Of a stretch of DNA of 64,000 bases, positions 1-8,103 are shown one piece after another. Position numbers and translations under genes: made by a program. The notes below the pieces were generated by a model. The model saw only the letters and a list, made by a program, of their open reading frames with translations. It was not told the DNA's origin and ran no database searches. The stretch comes from Planctomycetota bacterium (lineage in GTDB: Bacteria; Planctomycetota; JAJSAM01; JAJVHW01), in assembly GCA_021414065.1 (NCBI GenBank), contig JAIOPE010000081.1:51027-115026 (forward strand), read 5' to 3'. Every line of letters begins with the position of its first letter. The first letter of the stretch is position 1.

Positions 1-216
1 GCGCGTGCCGCAAGGTGAGGCGTGATGTTCAAGTCCGGTGCTCCTCGGGTCCTGGCGAAGCTGCTGCCGCCGGGAGATGTGGCCGTGCCAACTGGATTCG
101 TACCACGAAGCGCCCCGAAGATACATCGAGCGCGCGGCGCGTGTGGTGCGAGAGACTGCCGAACCGGTCCCCCGCCCCGCGGGTTGAACGCGCTCGACAC
201 CCATTGGAGACCGCTC

Positions 217-1005
217 ATGAAGAGCCACGAGATCGACTACGTCATCCACGGCGACGACATGCAACTCGTCGAGGTCGAACTGGACCCCGGCGAGACCGTG
301 ATCGCCGAAGCCGGCGCCATGACGTACATGGAAGAAGGCATCGAGTTCGAGGCTCGCATGGGCGACGGGTCGGAGCCCGAGCGCGGCTTCTTCGGCAAGC
401 TCATCGACGCCGGCAAGCGCGTGCTCACCGGCGAGTCGATCTTCATGACCCACTTCACGAATCACGGCCGCGCGAAGAGCCACCTCGCGTTCGCTGCGCC
501 GTATCCGGGCAAGATCATCCCCCTCGACCTCGCGGCGCTCGGCGGCACGATGATCCTGCAGAAGGACTCGTTCCTCTGCGCCGCGCTCGGCACGAAGGTC
601 GGCATCGCCTTCCAGAAGCGGCTCGGCGCGGGCTTCTTCGGCGGCGAGGGTTTCATCCTGGAGCGCCTTGATGGCGACGGCCTCGCGTTCGCCCACTCCT
701 GCGGCACGATCATCCGCCGCGAGCTGACCGGGCAGACGCTTCGCGTGGACACCGGCTGCATCGTGGCGTTCACGCCGGGCATCACGTACGACATCCAGGC
801 CGCGGGCGGCCTCAAGTCGATGATCTTCGGCGGCGAGGGCATGTTCCTCGCGACGCTCTCGGGCCACGGAACCGTGTGGCTCCAGAGCCTCCCGTTCTCG
901 CGTCTCGCCGAGACGATCTACGCCCACGCGAAGTCGGGCGGAGGCAGCTCCCGCGAGGAAGGCTCCGTCCTCGGCGGTTTCTCGAACCTGTTCGAGGACA
1001 GGTAA
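217..1005 (+). CDS. AIM24 / TIGR00266-family protein
   Basis: The 262-residue protein reads as a complete AIM24 (TIGR00266) family member: an N-terminal start like [20 protein letters not shown], the conserved stretch [14 protein letters not shown], then a Gly-rich beta-structure with FGGEGFILE and FGGEGMFLA repeats. These proteins form beta-barrel-like folds and their biochemical role is not settled; bacterial members are cytoplasmic, whereas the yeast namesake is mitochondrial. I chose the ATG at 217 because GGAGA lies 7 nt upstream and family similarity begins there; an upstream ATG in frame at 22 would add residues that look non-coding. No signal peptide is visible. The gene stands alone ahead of a secreted-protein gene on the same strand. 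Confidence 0.85.
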   Translation: MKSHEIDYVIHGDDMQLVEVELDPGETVIAEAGAMTYMEEGIEFEARMGDGSEPERGFFGKLIDAGKRVLTGESIFMTHFTNHGRAKSHLAFAAPYPGKIIPLDLAALGGTMILQKDSFLCAALGTKVGIAFQKRLGAGFFGGEGFILERLDGDGLAFAHSCGTIIRRELTGQTLRVDTGCIVAFTPGITYDIQAAGGLKSMIFGGEGMFLATLSGHGTVWLQSLPFSRLAETIYAHAKSGGGSSREEGSVLGGFSNLFEDR

Positions 1006-1119
1006 CTCGACTCCAACGCATCGGACGGGAGAGCGCACCGCGTTTCATGGCGCTCGGCGGCGTCGAGCGGCACCCTACGCGCCGAGGTCCCTTCGCAGGG
1101 GGCGTCGCCCGGAGGAACC

Positions 1120-2097
1120 ATGATCCGACTCGCCGCTGTGTTCGCCATGTTCGTCGCTCTCGTCTTCGCCGCGCCGGTCGCCGCTCCGGCAGCTCCGTTC
1201 ACCACCGCGTTCGATGCGCTGAACGTGGAACTCGCGACGCGCCGCGACAACGACTTCTCCGGCACGCTCGACGCTGCGCAGAAGAAGCAGAAGTCGGCCG
1301 TCCTGAAGAGCCTCTCCACGATCGCGAAGCCGGCGAGCACCCTGGCGCAGGACCTCGCGCACGGTGTCACTGTGATCGGCCTGCTGGAGAAGCCGTATGC
1401 CGCCGAGTTCACGTCGCGGACGGGGGTCGGTGCGGCCGGACTGGCCACGATCCAGAACCTGCTCAACCTGCTCAGCGATTACGGATACGAGAACGCCGGG
1501 AAGTACGCGAGCGTCCTCAGCACGAAGCTCGCGGCCGCCGCGAGCGCCGTCAACGGCGACCTGTTCAGCGTGCCCCGAGCCACCTACCCCTCGCAGACGG
1601 CCCGCCTCAAGGCCTACCTGAAGCTGCACAAGAAGCACGTCGCGCTCGCGAAGTCCGTGACGCAGGAGTTCGCGAAGGGCGACCTCGTCCTGTGGTCGGT
1701 GAACGACACGTACCGCCGCGGCACGACGGCGCAGTGCGAGTGGTACGAGGGCGACAACACGCTCCAGATCTTCGGCTCCGTGACATCGCCCTCCGGCGTG
1801 CTCAACGAGGCGTACTTCCTCGTCGGCGGCATCGACGGCCCGGGCACGTACCCGCTCACCGGCGCATTCGTCGAGGGCACGATCCGCAGTGGAATCCCGC
1901 CGAACCTCACGACCTTCACGCTCAACCCCGGGTCCGGCAGCCTCGTCATCGAGACTGTCGATCCGGCGAAGAAGCGCTTCAAGGGCCACCTCTCCTGCAC
2001 GCTGACTGGCGGCGCCGGGCCGAGCATCATCGCCCTCGATGAGCTCCGATTCGACGTCCGCAAGGACGTCTCGATCCGCACGGGGAACGGGTTCTAA
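1120..2097 (+). CDS. Secreted protein of unknown function
   Basis: A 325-residue protein with a clear signal peptide (about residues 1-25, a hydrophobic core ending near APAAP). The middle (about 30-190) is helical and Lys/Ala rich. The C-terminal part (about 200-325) looks like a beta-sandwich, with runs such as WSVNDTYRRGTTAQCEWYEG and a GTYPLTGAFVEG segment, a layout reminiscent of DUF6252-like domains, but I cannot assign a family. It shares the style of the secreted protein at 20947-22173 (Ala/Lys-rich helical half followed by a beta half), so the two may be paralogous surface proteins. A GGAGGAACC stretch sits just before the ATG and is the likely ribosome binding site. Confidence 0.75.
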   Translation: MIRLAAVFAMFVALVFAAPVAAPAAPFTTAFDALNVELATRRDNDFSGTLDAAQKKQKSAVLKSLSTIAKPASTLAQDLAHGVTVIGLLEKPYAAEFTSRTGVGAAGLATIQNLLNLLSDYGYENAGKYASVLSTKLAAAASAVNGDLFSVPRATYPSQTARLKAYLKLHKKHVALAKSVTQEFAKGDLVLWSVNDTYRRGTTAQCEWYEGDNTLQIFGSVTSPSGVLNEAYFLVGGIDGPGTYPLTGAFVEGTIRSGIPPNLTTFTLNPGSGSLVIETVDPAKKRFKGHLSCTLTGGAGPSIIALDELRFDVRKDVSIRTGNGF

Positions 2098-2113
2098 CGG
2101 GGCCGCATCTGGG

Positions 2114-3427
2114 TCACCGCGCGCGGAACCGCACCTCGCGCCGCTTCTTCCCCTCCATCACGAACGCCTTCACCTTCTGGCCGCGGACGCACGTCTGCTC
2201 GAGGTACGAGAGGAAGCCGGTCTCGTCCATGCGCTTCGTCTCGTCGTCCACCTTCACGATGATGTCGCCGACCTTGAGCCCGTCGCGGCCGGCCTCGCTC
2301 TGGGGGCCTACGAAGCGGACCTTCAACGCCAGCGCATCGGCGGGGATCTTCAGCTTCGTCCGGGCGTTGTCGTCGAGGTCGTCGCAGCGGAACTGAGCTC
2401 GCATGTAGCCCGTGGACTCGCGCCACGAGACGTCGTTCGTGCGCCAGTCGCGATCGAGGTGGAGCGAGAGCTTCTCCGGCTTCCCGTCGCGCGTGACCTG
2501 GAACGGAACGTCGCACGGGACCTTCGTGTGGTGGAGCACCCACTGCACGTCAGCGATCGACAGGATGGGCTGGCCGGCGGCAGTAGTGATGTCGTCGCCG
2601 TCCCTGAACCCGGCCTTCTCCGCGGCGGAGCCCTTCTTCACCGTGGTGACCTTCGCGCGACTGTCGAGGTCCATCGTGAGACCGACGACGTCGGGCATCG
2701 GGTACGGGCGGAAGAGCTCGTCCGGCAGCTTCCCGTTCTTCCCGCGGACCTCGTCGCGGACGGCGTCCCACGTGAAGTGGCAGTGGACGCAGCCCTTCGC
2801 CGGCTCGTCCGGGTTCTCCGAGAACCGCGAGCGCACGGCCGGATAGTCGTCCACCGCCGGATACGAGGGCCGGGTTCCCTTCTTCCCCGCGAGCGCCGCC
2901 TTGTTCGCGGGGAACACGGCGTCGAGTTCGAGGGCGCCCTCCATCGCGGCGCAGAGGCCGGGGATCGACGACTTGTCCCACTTCTCGGTCGGCGTGCCGT
3001 CGCGCGAGGCGTAGCGGCCGTAGATCGTGCCGTCGGCGTTCATGAAGAACACCGCCCAGGAGAGGTCCCAGTCGAACTGGTACAATGAGAGATCCGCATC
3101 GCGCATCCGCACGATGCGGACGCAGACGAATCGCTCCATCAGCTTCTGGAGCTTGGGATCACCTCGACGCGCAACCTGCGCGTCCATTTCCTTTGCGGAT
3201 GTTCAAGGCACTCAACGGAAGACGATCATGAGCGGGCGGCCCGTGCGCTTCGCCACGGCGAAGCCCTCGGCCGCGTCGTCGTAGATCCAGTCGCCGACGA
3301 GTCCCATGTCGTTGAGCGAGAGCTGGAGTTCGCGCTTCACGTCGTCCTTGGCGGCGGCGACGGACCCCGCGCCGGTTGCCGCGGCCACGCCGAGGAGAAA
3401 GCCCAGGAGCCACGCGGTCTTCTTCAT
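2114..3427 (-). CDS. Trx-fold/PDZ selenoprotein with UxxU motif (two in-frame UGA)
   Basis: Read as one frame, this gene gives 437 residues with two UGA codons at residues 72 and 75 (genomic 3212-3214 and 3203-3205), making U-V-P-U where thioredoxin-fold relatives carry CxxC. Residues 1-26 are a signal peptide (MKKTAWLLGFLLGVAAATGA...). The Trx-like domain (about 30-170) runs through both UGAs without any frame change. A CVHCH motif at residues 213-217 resembles a heme c or metal site. Two PDZ domains follow (about 249-330 and 355-435). A hairpin with a GG-containing loop begins 18 nt after the second UGA (separate entry). I recall NCBI naming a Trx7/PDZ (seleno)protein family, which fits. 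The alternative is a pseudogene broken by a stop at each active-site position, which is much less likely. A periplasmic or extracytoplasmic redox role is inferred. Confidence 0.9.
3166..3184 (-). promoter_or_regulatory. Candidate bacterial SECIS hairpin
   Basis: In the mRNA the sequence GACGCGC-AGGUU-GCGCGUC folds into a perfect 7-bp stem with a 5-nt loop containing GGU. It lies inside the coding region, 18 nt after the second UGA; the loop GG is about 26 nt from that UGA and about 35 nt from the first. Bacterial SECIS elements are short coding-region hairpins just downstream of the Sec codon with a G-rich apical loop read by SelB, so spacing and loop both fit. One hairpin would have to serve both UGAs. 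Confidence 0.8.
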
Positions 3428-3582
3428 GTCTCGCCTCCGGCAGCAGTCGTCCTCGCGATAGGTCGTCGCGATAGAGGGACGTTACCCGGGCGATCCCGGT
3501 TGCGGTGCGCAGTCCCGCCGCGCCCGAGCGTCCGACGCCGACCGATCCTCCCAGGTTCCGTGACGCCGGGTAGCCTGCGTCG

Positions 3583-4431
3583 ATGCCCGCGACGCCGCTC
3601 CAGCTCGAGTGCGATTCCCGCCTCTCCCAAGCGACCGAAGCGATGCACGCCCGCCGCTTCGCCGAAGCGGAGGCGTCGCTGCTCCTCGCACAGCGCGCCG
3701 CCGCCGCGAGTGGCGCCGACGACCCACGCAATGCCGTCGTCCTCCATCACCTCGGGCTCCTCCGCGGCGGGCAGCAGCGGTTCGCCGAGGCGATCACGTT
3801 CCTGCGCGACGCGATCGCGGCCTGGGAGACGTCGCTCGGGAAGGACGACCCGCACGTCTGCGCCAGCCTGAACGCGCTCGGCCACCTCCACGCAATGGTC
3901 GGCGAACCCGAGCAGGCCCTCGACCCGTTCCGTCGCTGCCTCGGCGTGTGGGAGCGCGTGCGCGGCCCGGCGCACCAGGTCGTCGCGACGTGCCTCCACA
4001 ATCTCGCGACGCAACTCGCCGCCGCGAAGCGCCACGAGGAGGCGATCCCCCTCTTCGAGCGCGCGATCCGGATCGACGAGGAGCACCACGGGCCCGACGC
4101 CCCCGAAATCGCCGACACCCTCGAAGCCTACGCCGCGTCGATGGCCGCCCTCGGCCGCGAGGCCGTCGCGATGTCGCTCCTCGGCCGCGCCCACGCCATC
4201 CGCCGCGCCGCCGGACTCGCCGACGACGGCTCCCCGGGGATGCCCCCTGCCGGCGAGGGCGGGTGCTGCGGCGGGAACGGGTCGTGCGGCGGCGCCAAGA
4301 GCGGCGGCGGGGACTGCAAGGGCGACGGGAGTTGCGGGAGCGGCAATCACGATCACGGACACGATCACGGACACGATCACGGACACGGACACGGTCACAG
4401 TCACGAGCACGGCTCCGGCCACGGACACTGA
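3583..4431 (+). CDS. TPR protein with Cys/Gly- and His-rich metal-binding tail
   Basis: A 282-residue protein. Residues about 1-205 form kinesin-light-chain-like tetratricopeptide repeats (phrases such as AVVLHHLGLLRGGQQRFAEA and NALGHLHAMVGEPEQALDPF), a protein-interaction scaffold. The last 60 residues change character: a Cys/Gly stretch (GGCCGGNGSCGG, DCKGDGSCGSG) followed by alternating His-Asp/Gly pairs, which is typical of Ni/Zn/Co-binding tails. The tail is encoded by a 12-bp tandem repeat (separate entry). No signal peptide is seen, so it is probably cytoplasmic. The stop is 6 nt from the start of the Thg1-like gene, so the two are likely co-transcribed. A metal-storage or sensing role is only an inference. 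Confidence 0.8.
   Translation: MPATPLQLECDSRLSQATEAMHARRFAEAEASLLLAQRAAAASGADDPRNAVVLHHLGLLRGGQQRFAEAITFLRDAIAAWETSLGKDDPHVCASLNALGHLHAMVGEPEQALDPFRRCLGVWERVRGPAHQVVATCLHNLATQLAAAKRHEEAIPLFERAIRIDEEHHGPDAPEIADTLEAYAASMAALGREAVAMSLLGRAHAIRRAAGLADDGSPGMPPAGEGGCCGGNGSCGGAKSGGGDCKGDGSCGSGNHDHGHDHGHDHGHGHGHSHEHGSGHGH
4351..4386 (+). repeat. 12-bp tandem repeat encoding DHGH units
   Basis: Three exact copies of GATCACGGACAC lie head to tail, followed by degenerate units (GGACACGGTCACAG). They encode the Asp-His-Gly-His run in the tail of the TPR protein. Copy number is likely to vary between strains by slippage. Confidence 0.85.
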
Positions 4432-4437
4432 CCCGCG

Positions 4438-5217
4438 ATGAAGTTCGACGAACTCGACGTGCGGATGCGCGTCTTCGAGACCGCGCATGACCACTGCGTG
4501 CTGCCGGGCATCCACATCGTCTGCCGCCTCGACGGGCACGGCTTCACGCGGCTCACGCGGGAGACGCATCCCTTCGAGGCGCCGTTCGACGTCCGCTTCC
4601 GCGACCTGATGGTCGGCACGGTCCGCGCGCTGATGGACGCCAACTCGTCGATCGTCTACGGGTACACCGAGAGCGACGAGATCTCCGTCCTCTTCCGCCG
4701 CGACGCCGACGACTTCGGGCGGAAGGAGCGCAAGCTCAACTCCATCCTCGCCGCCGAGGCGAGCGCCGCGTTCACGCTCGCGCTTGGCGCGGCCGCGACC
4801 TTCGACTGCCGCGTCTGCCAACTGCCGACCGCGGACCTCGTCCGCGACTACTTCCGATGGCGCCAGGAAGACGCGCACCGCAACGCGCTGAGCAGTCACT
4901 GCTACTGGATCCAGCGGAAGGAAGGCGCGTCGGTGAAGGACGCGACGGCCCGCCTCATGGGCATGACGACCGCGCAGAAGAACGAGTTCCTCTTCCAGCG
5001 AGGCGTCAACTACGACACCGTCCCGTCGTGGCAGAAGCGCGGCGTCGGCGTCGTCCGCGAGACCTACGAGATCGAGGGCCGCGACCCGCGCACCGGCGCG
5101 ACGTCGAAGGCCACCCGCCGCCGCCTCCGCGTCATCGAGGATTCCACACATAGATGTCGGTGGCGCTGTGGACGCCGGTGCCGTCGTCGATCATCTGCGT
5201 CAGCGTCGGCAGGTTGA
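4438..5217 (+). CDS. tRNA-His guanylyltransferase (Thg1)-like protein
   Basis: A 259-residue member of the Thg1/Thg1-like family, which adds nucleotides to the 5' end of tRNA in the 3'-to-5' direction. Visible landmarks are RLDGHGFTRLT near the N-terminus (first metal-binding Asp), YTESDEIS (second acidic motif), and HRNALSSHCYW, which matches the position of the family's HINNLYN motif. Bacterial members usually repair tRNA 5' ends rather than add G-1. The last about 29 residues (after RVIEDST) are Arg/Cys-rich, unlike the family, and are antisense to a short minus-strand reading frame at 5132-5269, so the native C-terminus may have been replaced by neighbouring DNA. The gene is likely co-transcribed with the upstream TPR gene. 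Confidence 0.85.
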   Translation: MKFDELDVRMRVFETAHDHCVLPGIHIVCRLDGHGFTRLTRETHPFEAPFDVRFRDLMVGTVRALMDANSSIVYGYTESDEISVLFRRDADDFGRKERKLNSILAAEASAAFTLALGAAATFDCRVCQLPTADLVRDYFRWRQEDAHRNALSSHCYWIQRKEGASVKDATARLMGMTTAQKNEFLFQRGVNYDTVPSWQKRGVGVVRETYEIEGRDPRTGATSKATRRRLRVIEDSTHRCRWRCGRRCRRRSSASASAG

Positions 5218-5269
5218 ACCCGCAGAGGAACGCCGAGACGATGTAGAAGGTCGGGTTCATGCGAGGCAT
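5132..5269 (-). CDS. Short unrecognised ORF or gene remnant, 45 aa
   Basis: ATG at 5267-5269 opens a 45-codon frame: MPRMNPTFYIVSAFLCGFNL and then TLTQMIDDGTGVHSATDIY before a stop at 5132. It has a hydrophobic patch and plausible protein composition, better than the antisense Arg/Cys-rich tail of the Thg1-like gene that overlaps it by about 86 nt. It could be the 5' fragment of a larger membrane or secreted protein truncated where it meets the Thg1-like gene. A second in-frame ATG at 5258-5260 is possible. No family recognised. Confidence 0.35.
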   Translation of the reverse strand: MPRMNPTFYIVSAFLCGFNLPTLTQMIDDGTGVHSATDIYVWNPR

Positions 5270-5330
5270 GGGCGCCAGTGTAGCCGCGCGGCGGCGTCGC
5301 GGAGCCGCGAGTCGCCGGTCTCACTCAACC

Positions 5331-5369
5331 TGCCCACGACGTGGGCGATAATCGCCCACGTCGTGGGCA
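5331..5369. repeat. Perfect 39-nt palindrome (19-bp arms)
   Basis: TGCCCACGACGTGGGCGAT, one central A, then its exact reverse complement. Each arm contains a smaller palindrome (CCCACGACGTGGG), giving a nested symmetric element. It sits in the 274-bp gap between two divergent frames (start at 5269 minus, start at 5544 plus). It could be an operator, a REP-like repeat or a cruciform-forming site. The rest of this gap shows nothing else I can name. Confidence 0.85.
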
Positions 5370-5543
5370 CTTTGCCGAACCGCCGACGGTGACGAGATCG
5401 ATCTCGTCGTCCAGGGCGTGCGGCGGCACCGACGTGCTGCGCCTGACGCGAACGACGATCGCCGTGCCGCTCGGCGCGCTGATCTGACCGGCGAGATCCG
5501 CGTTGCGTCGAACTCCCCCGCGTCCGCTGGTATCATCTCCCCC

Positions 5544-7031
5544 ATGGCGAAGCCCCTGCGCTTCCTCGCCGTTCTCGCCCTTCCGCTCCTCGCGGCGGCG
5601 GCGCTCGCGCTCGACGACAAGCTCGTCACGCTCGCCAGGAGCAAGGACGCGTCCGACCGCATCGATGCCGCGCTCGGACTCGCGAAGGACGGCTCGGACG
5701 AAGCGTTCAAGCTGTTCGTGCGCCTCCTCGACGACGACGACGTGATGGTCCGCGACAACGCGATCGTCGCGTGCGATCACGTCACGAAGCCCGAACTCGT
5801 CGCGAAACTGCTCCCGCGCGCGTCGTCCGGGAAGACGTTCGAGCGCTGGAACATGGCCGAGGCGCTCGGCCGGACGAAGTGCGCGGCCGCGCTTCCCGCG
5901 CTGCGGAAACTCGCACTCGAGGACCGCGACGCCGAGGTGCGCCGCGCGGCGCTCTGGGCGCTCGACGGATTCACAGAGAACCTCGACGCGCACGCGATCG
6001 CGGTCGAGGCGATGAAGTCGACGGACCCGACGGTCCGTGCGACGGCCGTGTGGGCCGTCGGCCGCGTGCGCGCGAAGGGAGCGGCGGCCGTCGTGGAGGC
6101 CGCGCTCGCGGACCCCGACGACCGCGTGCGTGCCGTCGCCGTCTATCGGTACCGCTGGCTCGACAAAGTCGCATTCGAATCGCGACTGCTCGGACTCTCG
6201 GCCGACTCGAGTCCGCGTGTCCGCGCCGCGTGCGCCGAGGCCGCGTGGTCGCTCCAGACAGCGCCGTGCATCGACGTCCTCATCGCACTGCTCGGCGACC
6301 CCGACCTGCGCACCGCCGCGCTCGCGCACCGCTGTCTCCGGCAGGCGGCGAGGAAGTCGCTCGATCGCGACACGCAGGTCTGGAAGTCGTGGTGGGGCGG
6401 CGCCCGCGACACCTGGAAGCCGAAGTCGAACGCCGACATGAATTGGTTCTGGGACGACAAGTACGCGACGAAGGCCGAGGTCTACGGCGCCCAGTTGAAC
6501 TCACGGCGCCTCGTGATCGTCCTCGACATCTCCGCGCCGCAAGCGCTGAAGAAGCGCGCCGAAGAGGAGACCCGCTGGGACGAGATCCGCGGCAAGGTGA
6601 TGACCGCCATCGGGAACCTCGAGAGCGACGTCGAGGTGAATGTCGTCCTCGCCGACGACGACGTCCGCACGGTGTTCAAGGAGCCGCGCGCACTCGACGC
6701 GACATCGCGCCAGCGGATCGCCACGATGCTCGCCGACGTGCGCCCGCACGGCGGCTGCGACCTCTGGGGTGCGATGCGCGCCGCACTCGACCAGCCGGGC
6801 GTGGACAGCGTCCTGCTCGTCTCGTACGCCGAGCGCGACGCGGGCGACCTCCGCCACAAGGACCGCGTCCGCGAAGCGATCGAGCGCCGCGCGGAGTCGT
6901 CCCGCGCCGTCATCCACACGGTGTTCCTCACGTCGAAACGCGCGGAGTCGGGCGATTCACTCGACTCGGGCCTGATGTGGAGCATTTCGAACTCCACCCT
7001 CGGCCGGGCGCGGATGCGGACGTTCGAGTAG
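5544..7031 (+). CDS. Secreted HEAT-repeat protein with C-terminal VWA-like domain
   Basis: A 495-residue protein. Residues 1-22 are a signal peptide (MAKPLRFLAVLALPLLAAAA). Residues about 25-310 are HEAT-like helical repeats with recurring phrases such as VRDNAIVACDHVTK, VRRAALWALDGF and VRATAVWAVGRVR. After residue about 350 there is a domain resembling von Willebrand type A: LVIVLDIS at its start, then alternating strands and helices ending with VIHTVFLTSK. The MIDAS-type DxSxS appears as DISAP, so metal binding is uncertain. The combination suggests an exported scaffold or adhesion-type protein. The start at 5544 is chosen because the signal peptide begins there; no good Shine-Dalgarno sequence is visible. 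Confidence 0.8.
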   Translation: MAKPLRFLAVLALPLLAAAALALDDKLVTLARSKDASDRIDAALGLAKDGSDEAFKLFVRLLDDDDVMVRDNAIVACDHVTKPELVAKLLPRASSGKTFERWNMAEALGRTKCAAALPALRKLALEDRDAEVRRAALWALDGFTENLDAHAIAVEAMKSTDPTVRATAVWAVGRVRAKGAAAVVEAALADPDDRVRAVAVYRYRWLDKVAFESRLLGLSADSSPRVRAACAEAAWSLQTAPCIDVLIALLGDPDLRTAALAHRCLRQAARKSLDRDTQVWKSWWGGARDTWKPKSNADMNWFWDDKYATKAEVYGAQLNSRRLVIVLDISAPQALKKRAEEETRWDEIRGKVMTAIGNLESDVEVNVVLADDDVRTVFKEPRALDATSRQRIATMLADVRPHGGCDLWGAMRAALDQPGVDSVLLVSYAERDAGDLRHKDRVREAIERRAESSRAVIHTVFLTSKRAESGDSLDSGLMWSISNSTLGRARMRTFE

Positions 7032-7839
7032 TCACGCCCCGCGGCGCCCGCCGCGGAGATACGCGATCCAGTACACACCTGCGACGAGGAGGGTGCCGCC
7101 GAGGATGTTGCCCGCGGTCACGACGGCGAGGTTGCGGCAGACGCCCGCGAGCGGGACGGCGCCCTGCTCGTCGAGGACGAGCCCGTAGGGCAGGAAGAAC
7201 CAGTTCGCGATCGAGTGCTCGAGGCCGAGCGTCACGAACGCGGTCACGGGGAGGACGATCGCCGGCCCGGGGAGCTCACGAGGATTCGCGCGAGAACGGC
7301 GTGCGTCGTAGGAAACACGTGCCTCGTGCGCCGACTCGGCGCGCGGCCGCTGCGCGACGAACGGTCCTGGGCGAGATCCGCGGAGCCGACCGCGAGGCGG
7401 GACCCGCAGCGTCGGCTTCGTCACGCCACGCAAGGGTCCCAACGCCGCGGGCGGCCCGCGGGCTCGGCCAGGCGCGGAGCCTCGTGAACTGCTCGGGCTG
7501 GGATCTTGTCGGCCACGCTGCGACCGCCCATCGCGAGCCAGACGGCGAGACACACGAGGGCGTTGCACAGCACGCCGCGGGCGAGCGCTTCGCCGACGGG
7601 CAGCGCGGACTTCGACGCAGCGATCTGGAGCGCCGCCCGGCCGAACCCGCCGTTGCCCAGCCCCGCCAGGTTCCCGGCGACCGCGAGCGCCGCGGTGCCG
7701 AGGCAGCCGATCACGTTGCCGACGTAGACGATGCCCCAGTGAGACCGTCGGTCTTGGCTTTCGCGACGCCGAGACTCTCGACCTTCCGGGCGATCTCGCG
7801 GGGCGGGTGGGCGTCCGGGACGAGCGGTTCGTGGTGCAT
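7032..7839 (-). pseudogene. Formate/nitrite transporter (FNT) pseudogene, deleted and interrupted
   Basis: Three separated pieces of one FNT-family channel lie on the minus strand in different frames. The N-terminus (from ATG at 7839) has PPREIARKVESLGVAKAKTD. The middle has HWGIVYVGNVIGCLGTAAL and VCLAVWLAMGGRSVADKI. The C-terminus has VTAFVTLGLEHSIANWFF through GGTLLVAGVYWIAYLRGG. Between the N-terminal piece and HWGIVYVGN about 80 family residues (first membrane helices) are missing, near 7740-7750. Between ADKI and VTAF a repeat-bounded segment of about 240 bp is inserted (separate entry). An intact FNT protein is about 280 residues and forms a pentameric anion channel; this copy cannot be functional unless the assembly is wrong. 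Confidence 0.8.
7261..7501. mobile_element. MITE-like insertion in the FNT pseudogene
   Basis: A 241-bp non-coding segment interrupts the FNT reading frame. Its ends are imperfect inverted repeats: 7262-7283 and the complement of 7480-7501 match at 18 of 22 positions and share CACGAGG. GATC flanks both sides (7257-7260 and 7502-7505), a possible 4-bp target duplication. Joining the flanks restores an uninterrupted FNT segment (ADKI...VLPVTAFVTLG). There is no transposase inside, so this fits a miniature element mobilised in trans. Confidence 0.65.
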
Positions 7840-8047
7840 CGGCGTCCCTCGGGGACGACTGGCGCGCGGCGGCCGGCGCCGCCGCCGCCGCCGCGCCCGT
7901 TCCCGCTCCAGGCTGCGGTCCGCGCTTCGTCCCGATACGACCGGGCTCACGCGGGACGGCCAACATCACCTCCGAGCGACGCGTCAATCGCAGGGCGGGA
8001 CGCCGACGAACGCAGCGGCGACGGAGCCTCGAATCTGAACGAATTGC

Positions 8048-8069
8048 GCGGGACAAAAATTTGTCCCGC
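8048..8069 (-). terminator. Hairpin downstream of the sigma-factor gene
   Basis: GCGGGACAAA and TTTGTCCCGC form a 10-bp inverted repeat around two central bases, 35 bp after the stop of the sigma-factor fusion gene on the minus strand. No U-tract follows, so it is a terminator-like or mRNA-stabilising hairpin rather than a textbook intrinsic terminator. The remaining DNA between 7840 and 8103 holds no recognisable gene. Confidence 0.5.
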
Positions 8070-8103
8070 CTCGGTATTCAACCGGCCCGCGGGTCGAGGC
8101 CCA

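Noticed and set aside
34..216. An N-terminal extension of the AIM24-family protein using the upstream in-frame ATG.
   Set aside because: The extra residues look non-coding and lack family similarity, while ATG 217 has a good ribosome binding site.
2114..3427. Reading the UGA-containing gene as two separate genes or as a pseudogene.
   Set aside because: The two UGAs fall precisely at the CxxC positions, the frame is unbroken on both sides, and a SECIS-like hairpin is placed correctly.
8048..8069. The hairpin as a textbook intrinsic terminator.
   Set aside because: No U-tract follows on the minus strand, so it was kept only as a terminator-like hairpin.
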